A DNA stretch of 64,000 nt, taken from Rhynchopus euleeides (lineage: Eukaryota > Euglenozoa > Diplonemea > Diplonemida > Diplonemidae). Position 1 is the first letter of the stretch. Every line of letters starts with the position of its first letter. Location: contig OY723320.1 of assembly GCA_963210315.1 (NCBI GenBank), positions 1,550,001 through 1,614,000 on the forward strand. Direction: 5' to 3'. The notes under the pieces were generated by a model. The model was not told the origin of the DNA and ran no database searches. It was given only the letters and a program-made list of their open reading frames with translations. The translations under genes and the position numbers were made by a program. Shown here in pieces: positions 41,283 through 50,525 of the stretch.

Positions 41283-41375
41283 GGAAAGTGTCATTCAGCT
41301 CTGCCTAACGTGCTCTACACACCACCCCCTTCATCAGGCAAGTGGGTTTGTAAGTGTGTGTGGAAGCGTCAACGC
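41283..41375 (+). repeat. 93-bp dispersed repeat, near-identical to 14.7 kb
   Basis: Differs from 14711-14803 at three positions. It lies 98 bp before the ankyrin-gene start codon and may supply leader sequence. Confidence 0.75.
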
Positions 41376-41472
41376 ATCAAACGAAGCATCAAGTAGTAGA
41401 GGAAGAGCGGCAGAGCTGAAGAGCCACTTTGCGACCTCACGTCCTGACGTCGGTGTGCTGCGTCTACTGGAG

Positions 41473-43443
41473 ATGGCGCTTGACACAAGCCTGGCCAACG
41501 TCGTGGTGGAGCTGCAGGAGGTCAACTTCGATCACTGGGGCAGGCTCACAGACATCATGACGGAGGTGGAGAAGGTGCGCAACGCGTCCCTCCTCGAGAT
41601 CGTCGACACGAAGGTCAAAACTGACCGTCGGTATGAACTCCATCCGGTGACTCGGGAAGGAGGGTTTGTGAACTACCCACCCAGCACGGAGTTGCCTGTT
41701 GTGGACGGGAAGACGCTGCTCGAGGTGGCGGTGTCGGTGGAGCACAACGAGCAGGTGGTGTCGCTGTGCTGTGCCAACCTGGCACCCGCAGCCCACGCGG
41801 ATGCTCTCAACGATGCGCTCACGACAGCGCTGCGCATGAACAAGGGCGGGAGTCACGACAAGACCGCGGCAGTGCTGCTGAGTAAGGGTGCGGATGTTGC
41901 GTGCGTACCGCAGGAGCTGCACACAGCAGGTGTTGCGCTGATTGCGTGTGTCTGCAAGCGGGCGGTGTTGGACAAGGCAATGCACGCCCTTGGGGACACG
42001 TTCTGGGGAGCGTACGAGGAAGAGGGACCGCGGAAAGGGTGGACTGTGCTGCATGCGGCAGCCGCAGGGAATCGTGCTGACCTGCTGAAGGATGTCCTCC
42101 TGTCGGGCAGCCTCGCGGCTGACACGGTGGGTGCGTTGGGGCGCAGTGCGTGCAGCGTCGCTGCTGCAGGCGGCTGCACAGACGCTTTGCGTGTCCTCAT
42201 CACACAGGGAAAGGCCGATGTGAACAAGCCTGACAATGACGGGAGGACGCCTTGTTTTATGGCGGCTCAGATGGGGCATACCGACGCATTGCGCATCCTC
42301 ATCACAGAAGGACAAGCTGATGTGAACAAGGCCAACAACAACGGTGCGACGCCGTGTTTCATGGCGACTCAGAACGGACACGCTGACTCATTACGCATCC
42401 TCATCACAGAAGGACAGGCTGATGTGTACAAGGCCAACAACAACGGTGCGACGCCGTGTTTCATGGCGGCTCAGAACGGACACGCTGACGCATTGCGCAT
42501 CCTCATCACAGAAGGACAAGCTGATGTGAACAAGGCCAGCAGCAACGGTACGACGCCGTGTTACATTGCGGCTCAAAACGGACACGCTGACGTATTGCGC
42601 ATCCTCATCACAGAAGGACAGGCTGATGTGTACAAGGCCAACAACAGCGGTGCGACGCCGTGTTTCATGGCGGCTCAGGACGGACACGCTGACGCATTGC
42701 GCATCCTCATCACAGAAGGACAAGCTGATGTGAACAAGGCCAGCAACAACGGTGCGACGCCGTTTATCGTGGCGGCTTACAACGGACACGCTGACGCATT
42801 ACGCATCCTCATCACAGAAGGACAAGCTGATGTGAACAAGGCCGACGACGAAGGTGCGACGCCGTGTTACATTGCGGCTCAGAGTGGACACGCTGACGCA
42901 TTGCGCATCCTCATCACAGAAGGACAGGCTGATGCGAACAGGGCTGACAACGACGGTTGGACGCCGTGTTTCATGGCGGCTCAGAATGGACACGCTGACG
43001 CATTACGCATCCTCATCACAGAAGGACAAGCTGATGTGAACAAGGCCAACAACAACGGTGCGACGCCGTGTTACATTGCGGCTCAGAATGGACACGCTAA
43101 CGCATTGCGCATCCTCATCACAGAAGGACAGGCTGATGCGAACAGGGCTGAGAACGACGGTTGGACGCCGTGTTGCATGGCGGCTCAGAACGGACACGCT
43201 GACGCGTTCCGCATCCTCATCACAGAAGGACAAGCTGATGTGAACAAGGCCGATGACGAAGGTGTGACGCCGTGTTTCATGGCGGCTCAGAACGGACACG
43301 CTGACGTATTGCGCATCCTCATCACAGAAGGACAGGCTGATGCGAAGAAGGCTAATACTAATGACGGCGTGACGCCGCTTTCTGCTGCACAAGCAGCAGG
43401 CCACACAGCTGTAGTCGACCTTTTGTCTGCAGCGAAGCAGTGA
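41473..43443 (+). CDS. Ankyrin-repeat protein
   Basis: A single exon of 656 residues. The first 190 residues are a non-repeat N-terminal region of unknown fold (LANVVVELQEVNFDHWGRL onward). Two degenerate ankyrin units follow (GWTVLHAAAAGNRADLL). Then 12 nearly identical 34-residue units of the form ADALRILITEGQADVNKANN-NGATPCYIAAQNGH, and a short cap ending LLSAAKQ. Units 7-11 cycle through DDEGATP, DNDGWTP, NNNGATP, ENDGWTP and DDEGVTP, so the array grew by multi-unit duplication. No membrane segment is seen. It is probably a protein-binding scaffold; partner unknown. The ATG is chosen because the frame upstream runs through the dispersed repeat. Confidence 0.85.
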   Translation: MALDTSLANVVVELQEVNFDHWGRLTDIMTEVEKVRNASLLEIVDTKVKTDRRYELHPVTREGGFVNYPPSTELPVVDGKTLLEVAVSVEHNEQVVSLCCANLAPAAHADALNDALTTALRMNKGGSHDKTAAVLLSKGADVACVPQELHTAGVALIACVCKRAVLDKAMHALGDTFWGAYEEEGPRKGWTVLHAAAAGNRADLLKDVLLSGSLAADTVGALGRSACSVAAAGGCTDALRVLITQGKADVNKPDNDGRTPCFMAAQMGHTDALRILITEGQADVNKANNNGATPCFMATQNGHADSLRILITEGQADVYKANNNGATPCFMAAQNGHADALRILITEGQADVNKASSNGTTPCYIAAQNGHADVLRILITEGQADVYKANNSGATPCFMAAQDGHADALRILITEGQADVNKASNNGATPFIVAAYNGHADALRILITEGQADVNKADDEGATPCYIAAQSGHADALRILITEGQADANRADNDGWTPCFMAAQNGHADALRILITEGQADVNKANNNGATPCYIAAQNGHANALRILITEGQADANRAENDGWTPCCMAAQNGHADAFRILITEGQADVNKADDEGVTPCFMAAQNGHADVLRILITEGQADAKKANTNDGVTPLSAAQAAGHTAVVDLLSAAKQ

Positions 43444-44325
43444 GGACCCTGTGTGCTGCGTCGCTGTATTCGCACCACCGGACCAGCGATCCGCCTCTCT
43501 CGCTTCTTGCGACTTGAGTGCGTGTGGAATCTGTCAGCACTAACCTCTTCGCGTACGGAGAGTCCCACGTGGGCTGCTCATTCCCTGTGTTGTGCCCGAA
43601 GCTGGTCGCAGGGGGGGGGGTCCACACCCTCGTCAGTCCCAATGTCAGAACAGGGTGGCCTCGTCCTGTGTTCGCGTGGTATGAAGTGATCATGTGGACT
43701 GTCCGGTGTTTTGCGGTTGACTGATTGCAGTGCAGTTTCTCTGCAGTTTGTTCACAAGACCCCCTTCCACCACTCGACAAGGTCTGTCTTGTTGCACCCA
43801 TTACTGTTCCTATCGCACAGCGGCTGTGCCCCGACTTGGTGGCGAGTCTGTTTCCCTGTGCGTGATGCACATTTCCGTGTTTTACCTGCAGCAGACCTGT
43901 TGCCTGCTGCCACACCGACAGGAGGTGCCCTCCGCAGACAAGCACTGCAGGGGAAGTTGGAGCAGAAGGAGGCACATCAGCAGCACCAATTGAGGCATCG
44001 AATGTTGCACTGTACAATAGTTACACAGAAGGTGTGTGTGCGTGTGACTGTCCGTGCGTGAGTGTGCCGGGTGTTTGCTTGCCCCGCTTCCCCTTGTCTC
44101 TACAGAAGGCTTCCCCTTCCCCGACCCCCGTGACCTATCCACTCCACCCCCCATCTTCAACCCTCTGATCTTGTGCACGCCTTCACCAAGCCTGTGTCTT
44201 CGTTTGGTTTGGCACGAGGCAGGGTGACACACACTCATCTCCAGCAGAGAGCCACACGCTGTGCAGCCACACCGCAGCATTACACAGGACAAAGGGGTGC
44301 AGGGAAGCAGAAGAGAAGAGAAGAG
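43444..44325. other. Intergenic between ankyrin and WD40 genes
   Basis: No gene supported. Acceptor-like TTACACAG and TCTCTACAG sites occur near 44028 and 44105. CATCTCCAG at 44243 resembles the acceptor before each WD40 gene. Confidence 0.4.
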
Positions 44326-45504
44326 ATGGAGGTGACGGTGAGGCACGCGGGGAGCGGGCGGAGCTGCGTTGTCGGTGTTTCGGACACCGACACCGTGCTG
44401 GATCTGAAGACACGCGCGGTGGGGGAGATCTTCGCAGGCCGCCGCATCGACGCAGGCAGGGCGGCTGGCGGGCTGGCGGCACGCATTGGGACGGCGGAGG
44501 GGGACGAGCTTGACGACACGCAGCACGTCGCAGACACGCGTCTCGAGGCCGGTGACGACGTCCAACTCCTTCAACGCTGGGCTGACGTGAAGGCGCCTGC
44601 TGAGTACAGTGTCACAGATTGTGGCAGTACACTCGGCAGGCAAGGATTCGCAGATTTTTACAGCTTGGGACTGTCACCCTGTGGCAGGCTGTGCTGTGTC
44701 TGCACGTCCTCAGGCCACATTGTCGTGTTCGACACCACCACTGCTGAGCAGGTCGCCCAGGTCGCCATTGCATACCACCCCTTCCTATTCTGTGTTGCCT
44801 TCTCCAGGTGTGGCGGGTGGATTGCAGCAGCCTCGGAGACGAAAACCGTCACTGTGTGGTGCACCTCGACATGGGAGTGCGTGCACACCCTTGAGGGTCA
44901 CACAGACAGGGTAATCCGGGTTGTCTGGACACACTGCGGCCGCCTCCTGTCAGGCTCGTTCGATCACACTGTGCGTGTCTGGGATGTCGAGGATGGTGTG
45001 TGCACCGCTGTGCTGGATGGTTACGCAGACTTCGCCAACGGGCTTGCCGTATCTCACACGAGCATCTTCAGCGGGTCGACGGACAATATACGTGTGTGGG
45101 ACGTGGACACCCTCAGCCACACCGACACCCTGACAGGCCACAGAGACGCGGTGTGTGCCCTTGCCCTCACCACCGACGAGAAGCTGCTGGTGTCCTGTTC
45201 AAATGACAAGACTGTGAAGGTGTGGCGCACCAACACACTTCAGTGCCTGAGGACCCTTCCCCAGGCACCAGAGTCGTTGTTCGCCCTTGCCGTGTCACAG
45301 GAGTGCGACTTTATTGTAACGATTACAGCCTTCGGTTCGTTGTCTCTGTTCCGCCTCAGCACAGGGCAACTGATCGAGCTGCCGAGTTTCGGGAAGGTCC
45401 GTCATGCCGCAACGAGCCCGTGTGGCAGGTGGCTCTTCGTCGTGAGGGATTCCCGTGTGTGTGTGCACCATGCCAGCACCCTGCTGAAGCAGCACATCTC
45501 TTGA
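44326..45504 (+). CDS. Ubiquitin-like/WD40 protein, copy 1
   Basis: A single exon of 392 residues. Residues 1-90 have the hydrophobic pattern of a ubiquitin-like beta-grasp: EVTVRHAGSGRSCVVGVSDT, TVLDLKTRAVGEIF, then DDTQHVADTRLEAGDDVQLL. From about 105 there are six to seven WD40 blades, for example VRVWDVEDGVCTAVLDG, IRVWDVDTLSHTDTLTGH and VKVWRTNTLQCLRTL. No enzyme motif. Likely a cytosolic scaffold linking a ubiquitin-like module to a propeller; partner unknown. The leader has CATCTCCAG and TTACACAG acceptor-like sites 40-85 bp before the ATG. First of four paralogues. Confidence 0.85.
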   Translation: MEVTVRHAGSGRSCVVGVSDTDTVLDLKTRAVGEIFAGRRIDAGRAAGGLAARIGTAEGDELDDTQHVADTRLEAGDDVQLLQRWADVKAPAEYSVTDCGSTLGRQGFADFYSLGLSPCGRLCCVCTSSGHIVVFDTTTAEQVAQVAIAYHPFLFCVAFSRCGGWIAAASETKTVTVWCTSTWECVHTLEGHTDRVIRVVWTHCGRLLSGSFDHTVRVWDVEDGVCTAVLDGYADFANGLAVSHTSIFSGSTDNIRVWDVDTLSHTDTLTGHRDAVCALALTTDEKLLVSCSNDKTVKVWRTNTLQCLRTLPQAPESLFALAVSQECDFIVTITAFGSLSLFRLSTGQLIELPSFGKVRHAATSPCGRWLFVVRDSRVCVHHASTLLKQHIS

Positions 45505-45768
45505 ATATACGATGTGTTGCCACACTGCCTGGGTGCTCTCTGCCCATCTCTATCCCTTGCCAAGCACAGAGCAATGCAGGGCACGCAAATACTCACGCTG
45601 CTTGGCTGCGCGTCTCCCCCCACACCCACCCCTACCCTTGGCACTGCTGGCTCTGTGTTGCCATGTGTGACGAGGGCCACCCTTCCCTTGCCTCCACACA
45701 CACCGCACCTCCAGCAGAGGCACACCGCAGTTACACAACACAACGAGAGGGGGAGCAGAAGATAAGAG

Positions 45769-46917
45769 ATGGAGGTGACGGTGAGGCACGCGGGGAGCGG
45801 GCGGAGCTGCGTTGTCGGTGTTTCGGACACCGACACCGTGCTGGATCTGAAGACACGCGCGGTGGGGGAGATCTTCGCAGGCCGCCGCATCGACGCAGGC
45901 AGGGCGGCTGGCGGGCTGGCGGCACGCATTGGGACGTCGGAGGGGGACGAGCTTGACGACACGCAGCACGTCGCAGACACGCGTCTCGAGGGCGGTGACG
46001 ACGTCCAACTGCTTCAACGCTGGGCTGACGTGGAGGCGCCTGCTGAGTATAGCATATCATCGACGGTCGCTTCTCTCGCACTGTCACCCTGTGGCAGCCT
46101 CTGCTGCGTCAGCACATCGCATGGCCTCGTGTCCGTCTTCGACACCACCACTGCTGAGCTGGTCACACAACTCGCTGTCGAGGGCCACCCCTTCATCTGC
46201 TGCGTTGCCTTCTCCAGGTGTGGCGAGTGGATCGCAGCTGGCTCGTTGTCCAACACCGCCACCGTGTGGCGCACACCAACCTGGGAGTGTTTGCACACCC
46301 TGAAGGGACACACGCATTGGGTGCGTTGTGTTGCGTGGACACACTGCGGCCGTCTCGTTTCGGGTTCAATCGATAACACTGTGCGCGTGTGGGACGTGGA
46401 GGAGGGTGTGTGTGCCGCTGTGCTGGAGGGTCACTCCCGTGGTCTCTCAGAATGCGCTGTTTCACACACCAGCATCTTCAGCGCGTCGACGGACAAGACG
46501 ATCCGTGTGTGGGACGTGGACACCCTCAGCCACACCGACACCATGACGGGCCACAGAGACGCGGTGTGTGCCCTTGCCCTCACCACCGATGAGCGGCAGC
46601 TGGTGTCATGCTCAGATGACAAGACTGTGAAGGTGTGGTGCACCAACACGCTTAGGTGCCTGAGGACTGTGCAGACGCCAGAAACATTGTTCACCCTTGC
46701 CGTGTCACAGGAGGGCGACTATATCGCAACTTCCCCCCTGCGCGGCCTTCTGTGTGCGTTCCGCCTCAGCACAGGGCAAGCTCTGGAGCTGGCAAGTGCG
46801 GAAGAGGGCTGTATTTCTGTTCGAACAAGCCCCTGCGGCAGGTGCCTCTTTGTCGTGAGGGATTCCCACGTGCATGTCCACTCGCTCAACTCACTGCTGC
46901 AGCAGCATGCCTCGTGA
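45769..46917 (+). CDS. Ubiquitin-like/WD40 protein, copy 2
   Basis: A single exon of 382 residues, head-to-tail with copy 1 after a 264-bp gap. The first 280 bp differ from copy 1 at only a handful of positions, whereas the propeller is much more diverged, apart from a shared IRVWDVDTLSHTD block. Blades include ATVWRTPTWECLHTLKGHTH, VRVWDVEEGVCAAVLEGHS and VKVWCTNTLRCLRTVQ. The leader keeps the CACCTCCAG acceptor and the AGAAGATAAGAG run before ATG. Ends 100 bp before the pogo element. Confidence 0.85.
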   Translation: MEVTVRHAGSGRSCVVGVSDTDTVLDLKTRAVGEIFAGRRIDAGRAAGGLAARIGTSEGDELDDTQHVADTRLEGGDDVQLLQRWADVEAPAEYSISSTVASLALSPCGSLCCVSTSHGLVSVFDTTTAELVTQLAVEGHPFICCVAFSRCGEWIAAGSLSNTATVWRTPTWECLHTLKGHTHWVRCVAWTHCGRLVSGSIDNTVRVWDVEEGVCAAVLEGHSRGLSECAVSHTSIFSASTDKTIRVWDVDTLSHTDTMTGHRDAVCALALTTDERQLVSCSDDKTVKVWCTNTLRCLRTVQTPETLFTLAVSQEGDYIATSPLRGLLCAFRLSTGQALELASAEEGCISVRTSPCGRCLFVVRDSHVHVHSLNSLLQQHAS

Positions 46918-47176
46918 TGAGCACGTCGCACTGCTCCCTGCATACCTGCATCCCTTGCCAAACACAGAGGCACAGCCCCCAAAAAAACTGTTCTAAAACT
47001 ATAAAAACCTTTGGTTACAGGGGGGGGTCAAATAAACGTACTTAGTTGAATAGTAGTACTTAGCCGAATAGTAGTACTTATTTTTTTGGGGCTCTGGGGC
47101 ACGTTGGGCCGTTGAATAGTAGTACTTACTTTTCACCCTTTTTTTTGGGGAAATTTTTCGTTTTTTTTGAGATTTT

Positions 47177-47323
47177 TGCCCAAACAAGCTTGCTTGTCAC
47201 AGCGAAAGAGTCAGTGGGAGCGTACCCGCGCGCAGTGTGTTTTGAGTGAGCAACACAAAACCACTTTTATCACAGCAACGCCCTTCACAGGGGCCACAAC
47301 ACACTGCCGCTCGTGCGCACAAA
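47177..47323 (+). repeat. Block shared with the 3' flank of WD40 copy 3
   Basis: Words GCTTGCTTGTCA, AGAGTCAGTGGGAGCG, CAACGCCCTTCACAGGGGCC and CTCGTGCGCACAAA match 56041-56183 in order. The block is inside the pogo TIRs, so it was captured from, or donated to, the neighbouring intergenic DNA. Confidence 0.65.
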
Positions 47324-47742
47324 CAAAACCCGGACTCTTTCTTTTTGGAGACACACAAATCTGCAAACTTTGGGGCAAGGAATGGGGACAACGGGGTCTA
47401 TTGGTGCCACTTAGGGGAACCAGGGTGCACGGGGTCCGTAGAGGGGGGAAGTGACCTACGCTCAAAGATATGTCGTGACGAAGGGAATCGGGGCATCCCC
47501 CCTCAGACACATACGGACGGGAAACCAGCGAACCCGCAAACTCCTGCGGTCCAGAGGCATCAGAACCACTGCTGAAGACCGCAAAACCGGAAACCCGCAA
47601 ACTCCTGGGGTCCAGAGGCGTCAAAATCACTGCTGAAGAGCGGCGCGCATTAAACGACTCCTCATCTACGGCGTCCGCAGTCCCTACCACCAACGAGAAG
47701 ATGTGGACGGATGGCCCCAGACACACCTCACCATAGATGTAG

Positions 47743-49221
47743 CCTTCGAGGACCAGCTGCGGAAAAACACATGCCAAAAGAAAGGCGGGGAGGGGGAGGT
47801 CGTGTTTCTTTCCTGAGGTGGAGGCCCACGTGCTTAAAGAAGTGGGAGAACGGCGGAAGAACGACTTGCCAACGACGCGCCGCAAAATCAAGGAGCTTGC
47901 CATGTCCTTTGTTCCCTTCCCGAAAGGCTTCCAGGCTTCGGTGGAGTGGATCGACGGTTGGGCCAGGAGAAACAAGTTTCAATTTCGTACTTCGCGCATT
48001 GCCAAGCTTTCTCTTGAAAAAGCCCGGGTCCAGTTGCACAGCTTCTGGTCCACCATCAGACGCCTCTCCATCGGGTCCGAGCTGCTGCACAACCCCTTTG
48101 GTACTTTTGACCTGGTTGTGAATGTGGATGAGTCTGCCTTGTACAAGAGCTCTACCCGCAGGGACAAACTGTTGTGCTACACCACTGACACCAACATCGT
48201 GGTCGATACCGATGCTGGAAAAAATAGATTTGCCACGTTGATTGGTGCTGTCACGTTCAGTGTGAAAGACAGGACCATTCTTGCGACAAAGCAGTCGATC
48301 GTTTTTAAAGGTGCGGGCGAGAGGATAAAGAAGGAGGAGCATCAGATTCACAAAGACTCGGGGGTTAACTGTACTTTCCAGAAAACCGGCTGGGTCAAAG
48401 AAGCCGAGTGGCGGTGGTGGATTGACAGCGTCTTGGCCCCCATTTGCAAAAACAAAAACGTGCTTGTCATTTATGACTCGGCGACAACACACATTGCACC
48501 AAAAAATGTTGCGTACTTGCACAGGAAGACGGGGGCGAAGTCAGCGGTCATTCCAGGTGGGTTGACAGGAACAGTGCAGTACCTTGATGTGCATGCATTT
48601 GCACCATTCAAGGCTGCCTTCCACACTCACCTGGAAGGGCTCAAGGACAAAGCCCGTCTCGAGATAAAGAAATCAACAGCCGAAGGTTTTCGCCAGGATT
48701 GTCGCTTCACAGAGAGGTGGTACCGCGAGGCCATGTGCACCTCTGTTGGAGCTGTTTGGGGAAAGTCGGTGGAAAGTGTGAGGGGGGAGGTGGTAGCCCA
48801 GCGCTTGCGGGATATGGGGTACGTGCTGAAGGTGTCGGGTGAGGAGGACGGGTTCGTGAAGAGCTCCCTTTGTCCGGACCTCACCTTCGCACCAAGCACA
48901 GAAACATCCCCTGAGGCTGGTGGTGCGGACCTTGAACCTGGGTTGGACGGGAAGGCAAAAGAGAGCACAGAGAAGCAGTCCACCCAAAAGAAAGTTGTGT
49001 CTCAGCCAACCCAACAGACAAGCATCTTGGCATGGGCGAAGCCGGTTCGTGTGAACTCTCTCACACAGACACAGCCTTCCCAGTCCTCCCAGTCCTCCGA
49101 AAAGAAGCGCGCAGCGTCCCCGACCACCCAGACTCCCAACAAACACCGCAGGCTCTGCAAAGGGTGTAGGAAGCCTGGGCACAACATGCAGACTTGCCCC
49201 AGCAAGCCCAAGAAGAAGTAA
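47743..49221 (+). CDS. Pogo/Tigger transposase (DDE_1) with zinc knuckle
   Basis: The open frame starts after a stop at 47740-47742; the true start is not visible, and the first exon or ATG is probably upstream. The N-terminus is CENP-B-type helix-turn-helix: FFPEVEAHVLKEVGERRKND, TTRRKIKELAM, then WIDGWARRNKFQFRTSRIAK. The catalytic core is DDE_1: VVNVDESALYKS (Asp 1), VLVIYDSATTHIAPKN (Asp 2) and VQYLDVHAFAPFKAAFHTHL (Asp 3). A Ser/Gln-rich tail ends with a CCHC knuckle, CKGCRKPGHNMQTC, unusual for this family. It lies inside matching TIRs with TA duplication, so it is the likely source of the element. The frame is intact. Confidence 0.82.
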   Translation, partial: PSRTSCGKTHAKRKAGRGRSCFFPEVEAHVLKEVGERRKNDLPTTRRKIKELAMSFVPFPKGFQASVEWIDGWARRNKFQFRTSRIAKLSLEKARVQLHSFWSTIRRLSIGSELLHNPFGTFDLVVNVDESALYKSSTRRDKLLCYTTDTNIVVDTDAGKNRFATLIGAVTFSVKDRTILATKQSIVFKGAGERIKKEEHQIHKDSGVNCTFQKTGWVKEAEWRWWIDSVLAPICKNKNVLVIYDSATTHIAPKNVAYLHRKTGAKSAVIPGGLTGTVQYLDVHAFAPFKAAFHTHLEGLKDKARLEIKKSTAEGFRQDCRFTERWYREAMCTSVGAVWGKSVESVRGEVVAQRLRDMGYVLKVSGEEDGFVKSSLCPDLTFAPSTETSPEAGGADLEPGLDGKAKESTEKQSTQKKVVSQPTQQTSILAWAKPVRVNSLTQTQPSQSSQSSEKKRAASPTTQTPNKHRRLCKGCRKPGHNMQTCPSKPKKK

Positions 49222-49609
49222 GTTGGGGCGTGCTGGTTGTGGCTTGCCCTTTTCACATCTTTTTTTAAGCATCAACGCACCAACCAACCACCGACAGTGA
49301 AGCTGACAGCTCTGATGAACTGTGTATGCTTTCACTAACTCAACAAGAATGTCAACCAGGGGGGGCACCAGAGGGGGGGGGGAGGCAATACAAATCAAAA
49401 CGGTACGAAACCAAATGAGGGGCGAGTGGTAGGACGAGAACAGAGCGGATACTCGACCGGAAGGCAGAAGAAGTGAGAGACGGACGACAGCAGTGACCAG
49501 CGCGCCCCTGGTGGACCAAACAGCCCCGCAGAGCCCCTGCAAACAGCGTTTTTAGGAAAAGTTGAATAGACGTACTTAGTACGTCTATTCGCTCGCAAAC
49601 TATTTATTA

Positions 49610-49840
49610 ATTTTGCACATAACACACTTGTGTGGTACGGGAAATGCTACAGAGACGCGACGGACTCGGGACTGCTTACTGGCCTCTGACTCATGATCAC
49701 TTCTGTTTCGTGCTCCACCTGCTCCACCTCACCTCTGCACTTCAGGCAAAACACATCACTGGGTTTTTCCAGACAATCATCAGGAGGATTTGACGGACGA
49801 CAAGGTAAGGCCACGCTAAACCTGGTTGTCAAATCTGAAG
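49610..49840 (-). pseudogene. Cys-rich fragment, left part of interrupted copy
   Basis: Nearly identical to 19023-19250; the minus strand reads DCLEKPSDVFCLKCRGEVEQ to the same stop. The remaining 60 bp of the unit is at 54352-54411, on the other side of the retroelement. Confidence 0.5.
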
Positions 49841-49849
49841 AAAAAATTG

Positions 49850-50488
49850 GGCACAACAACCGTGTAGGAAACGCCGGAGCATTTCAAGCCCGAGGGGCAC
49901 AAAACCCGTGTAGGGAACGCCGTAGCACCGTGTAGGGAACGCCGTAGGAGCACTTCAAGCCCGAGGGGCACACAACCCGTGTAGGGAACGCCGTAGCACC
50001 CGTGTAGGAGACGCCGTAGGAGCACTTCAAGCCCGAGGGGCACACAACCCGTGTAGGGAACGCCGCTGCACCCGTGTAGGGAACGCCGTAGCACCCGTGT
50101 AGGAGACGCCGTAGGAGCACTTCAAGCCCGAGGGGCACACAACCCGTGTAGGGAACGCCGTTGCACCCGTGTAGGGAACGCCGTAGAAGCACTTCAAGCC
50201 CGAGGGGCACACAACCCGTGTAGGGAACGCCGTAGCACCCGTGTAGGGAACGCCGTTAGGAGCACTTCAAGCCCGAGGGGCACACAACCCGTGTAGGGAA
50301 CGCCGTAGCACCCGTGTAGGGAACGCCGTTAGGAGCACTTCAAGCCCGAGGGGCACACAACCCGTGTAGGGAACGCCGTTGCACCCGTGTAGGAGACGCC
50401 GTAGGAGCACTTCAAGCCCGAGGGGCACACAACCCGTGTAGGGAACACCGTTGCACCCGTGTAGGAGACGCCGTAGAAGCACCTCAAG
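49850..50488. repeat. Tandem-repeat leader of the retroelement
   Basis: Eight copies of a 65-105 bp unit plus a degenerate ninth. Each contains AGCACTTCAAGCCCGAGGGG, CACACAACCCGTGTAGGGAA and CGCCGT, with one to three extra CCCGTGTAGGAGACGCCGT submodules. It stops 38 bp before the Gag ATG. Confidence 0.85.
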
Positions 50489-50525
50489 CAGTCGGTGAGG
50501 GACAGGTCGGGGGGCCCGGAGCGAA

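Noticed and set aside
41071..41472. N-terminal extension of the ankyrin gene
   Set aside because: The upstream frame reads through the dispersed repeat and G-rich DNA; the ATG at 41473 begins protein-like sequence.
47018..49595. Pogo element ending at the palindrome near 49589
   Set aside because: That palindrome matches only subterminal words; the terminal CAGGGGGGGG sequence and TA duplication are found at 54482.
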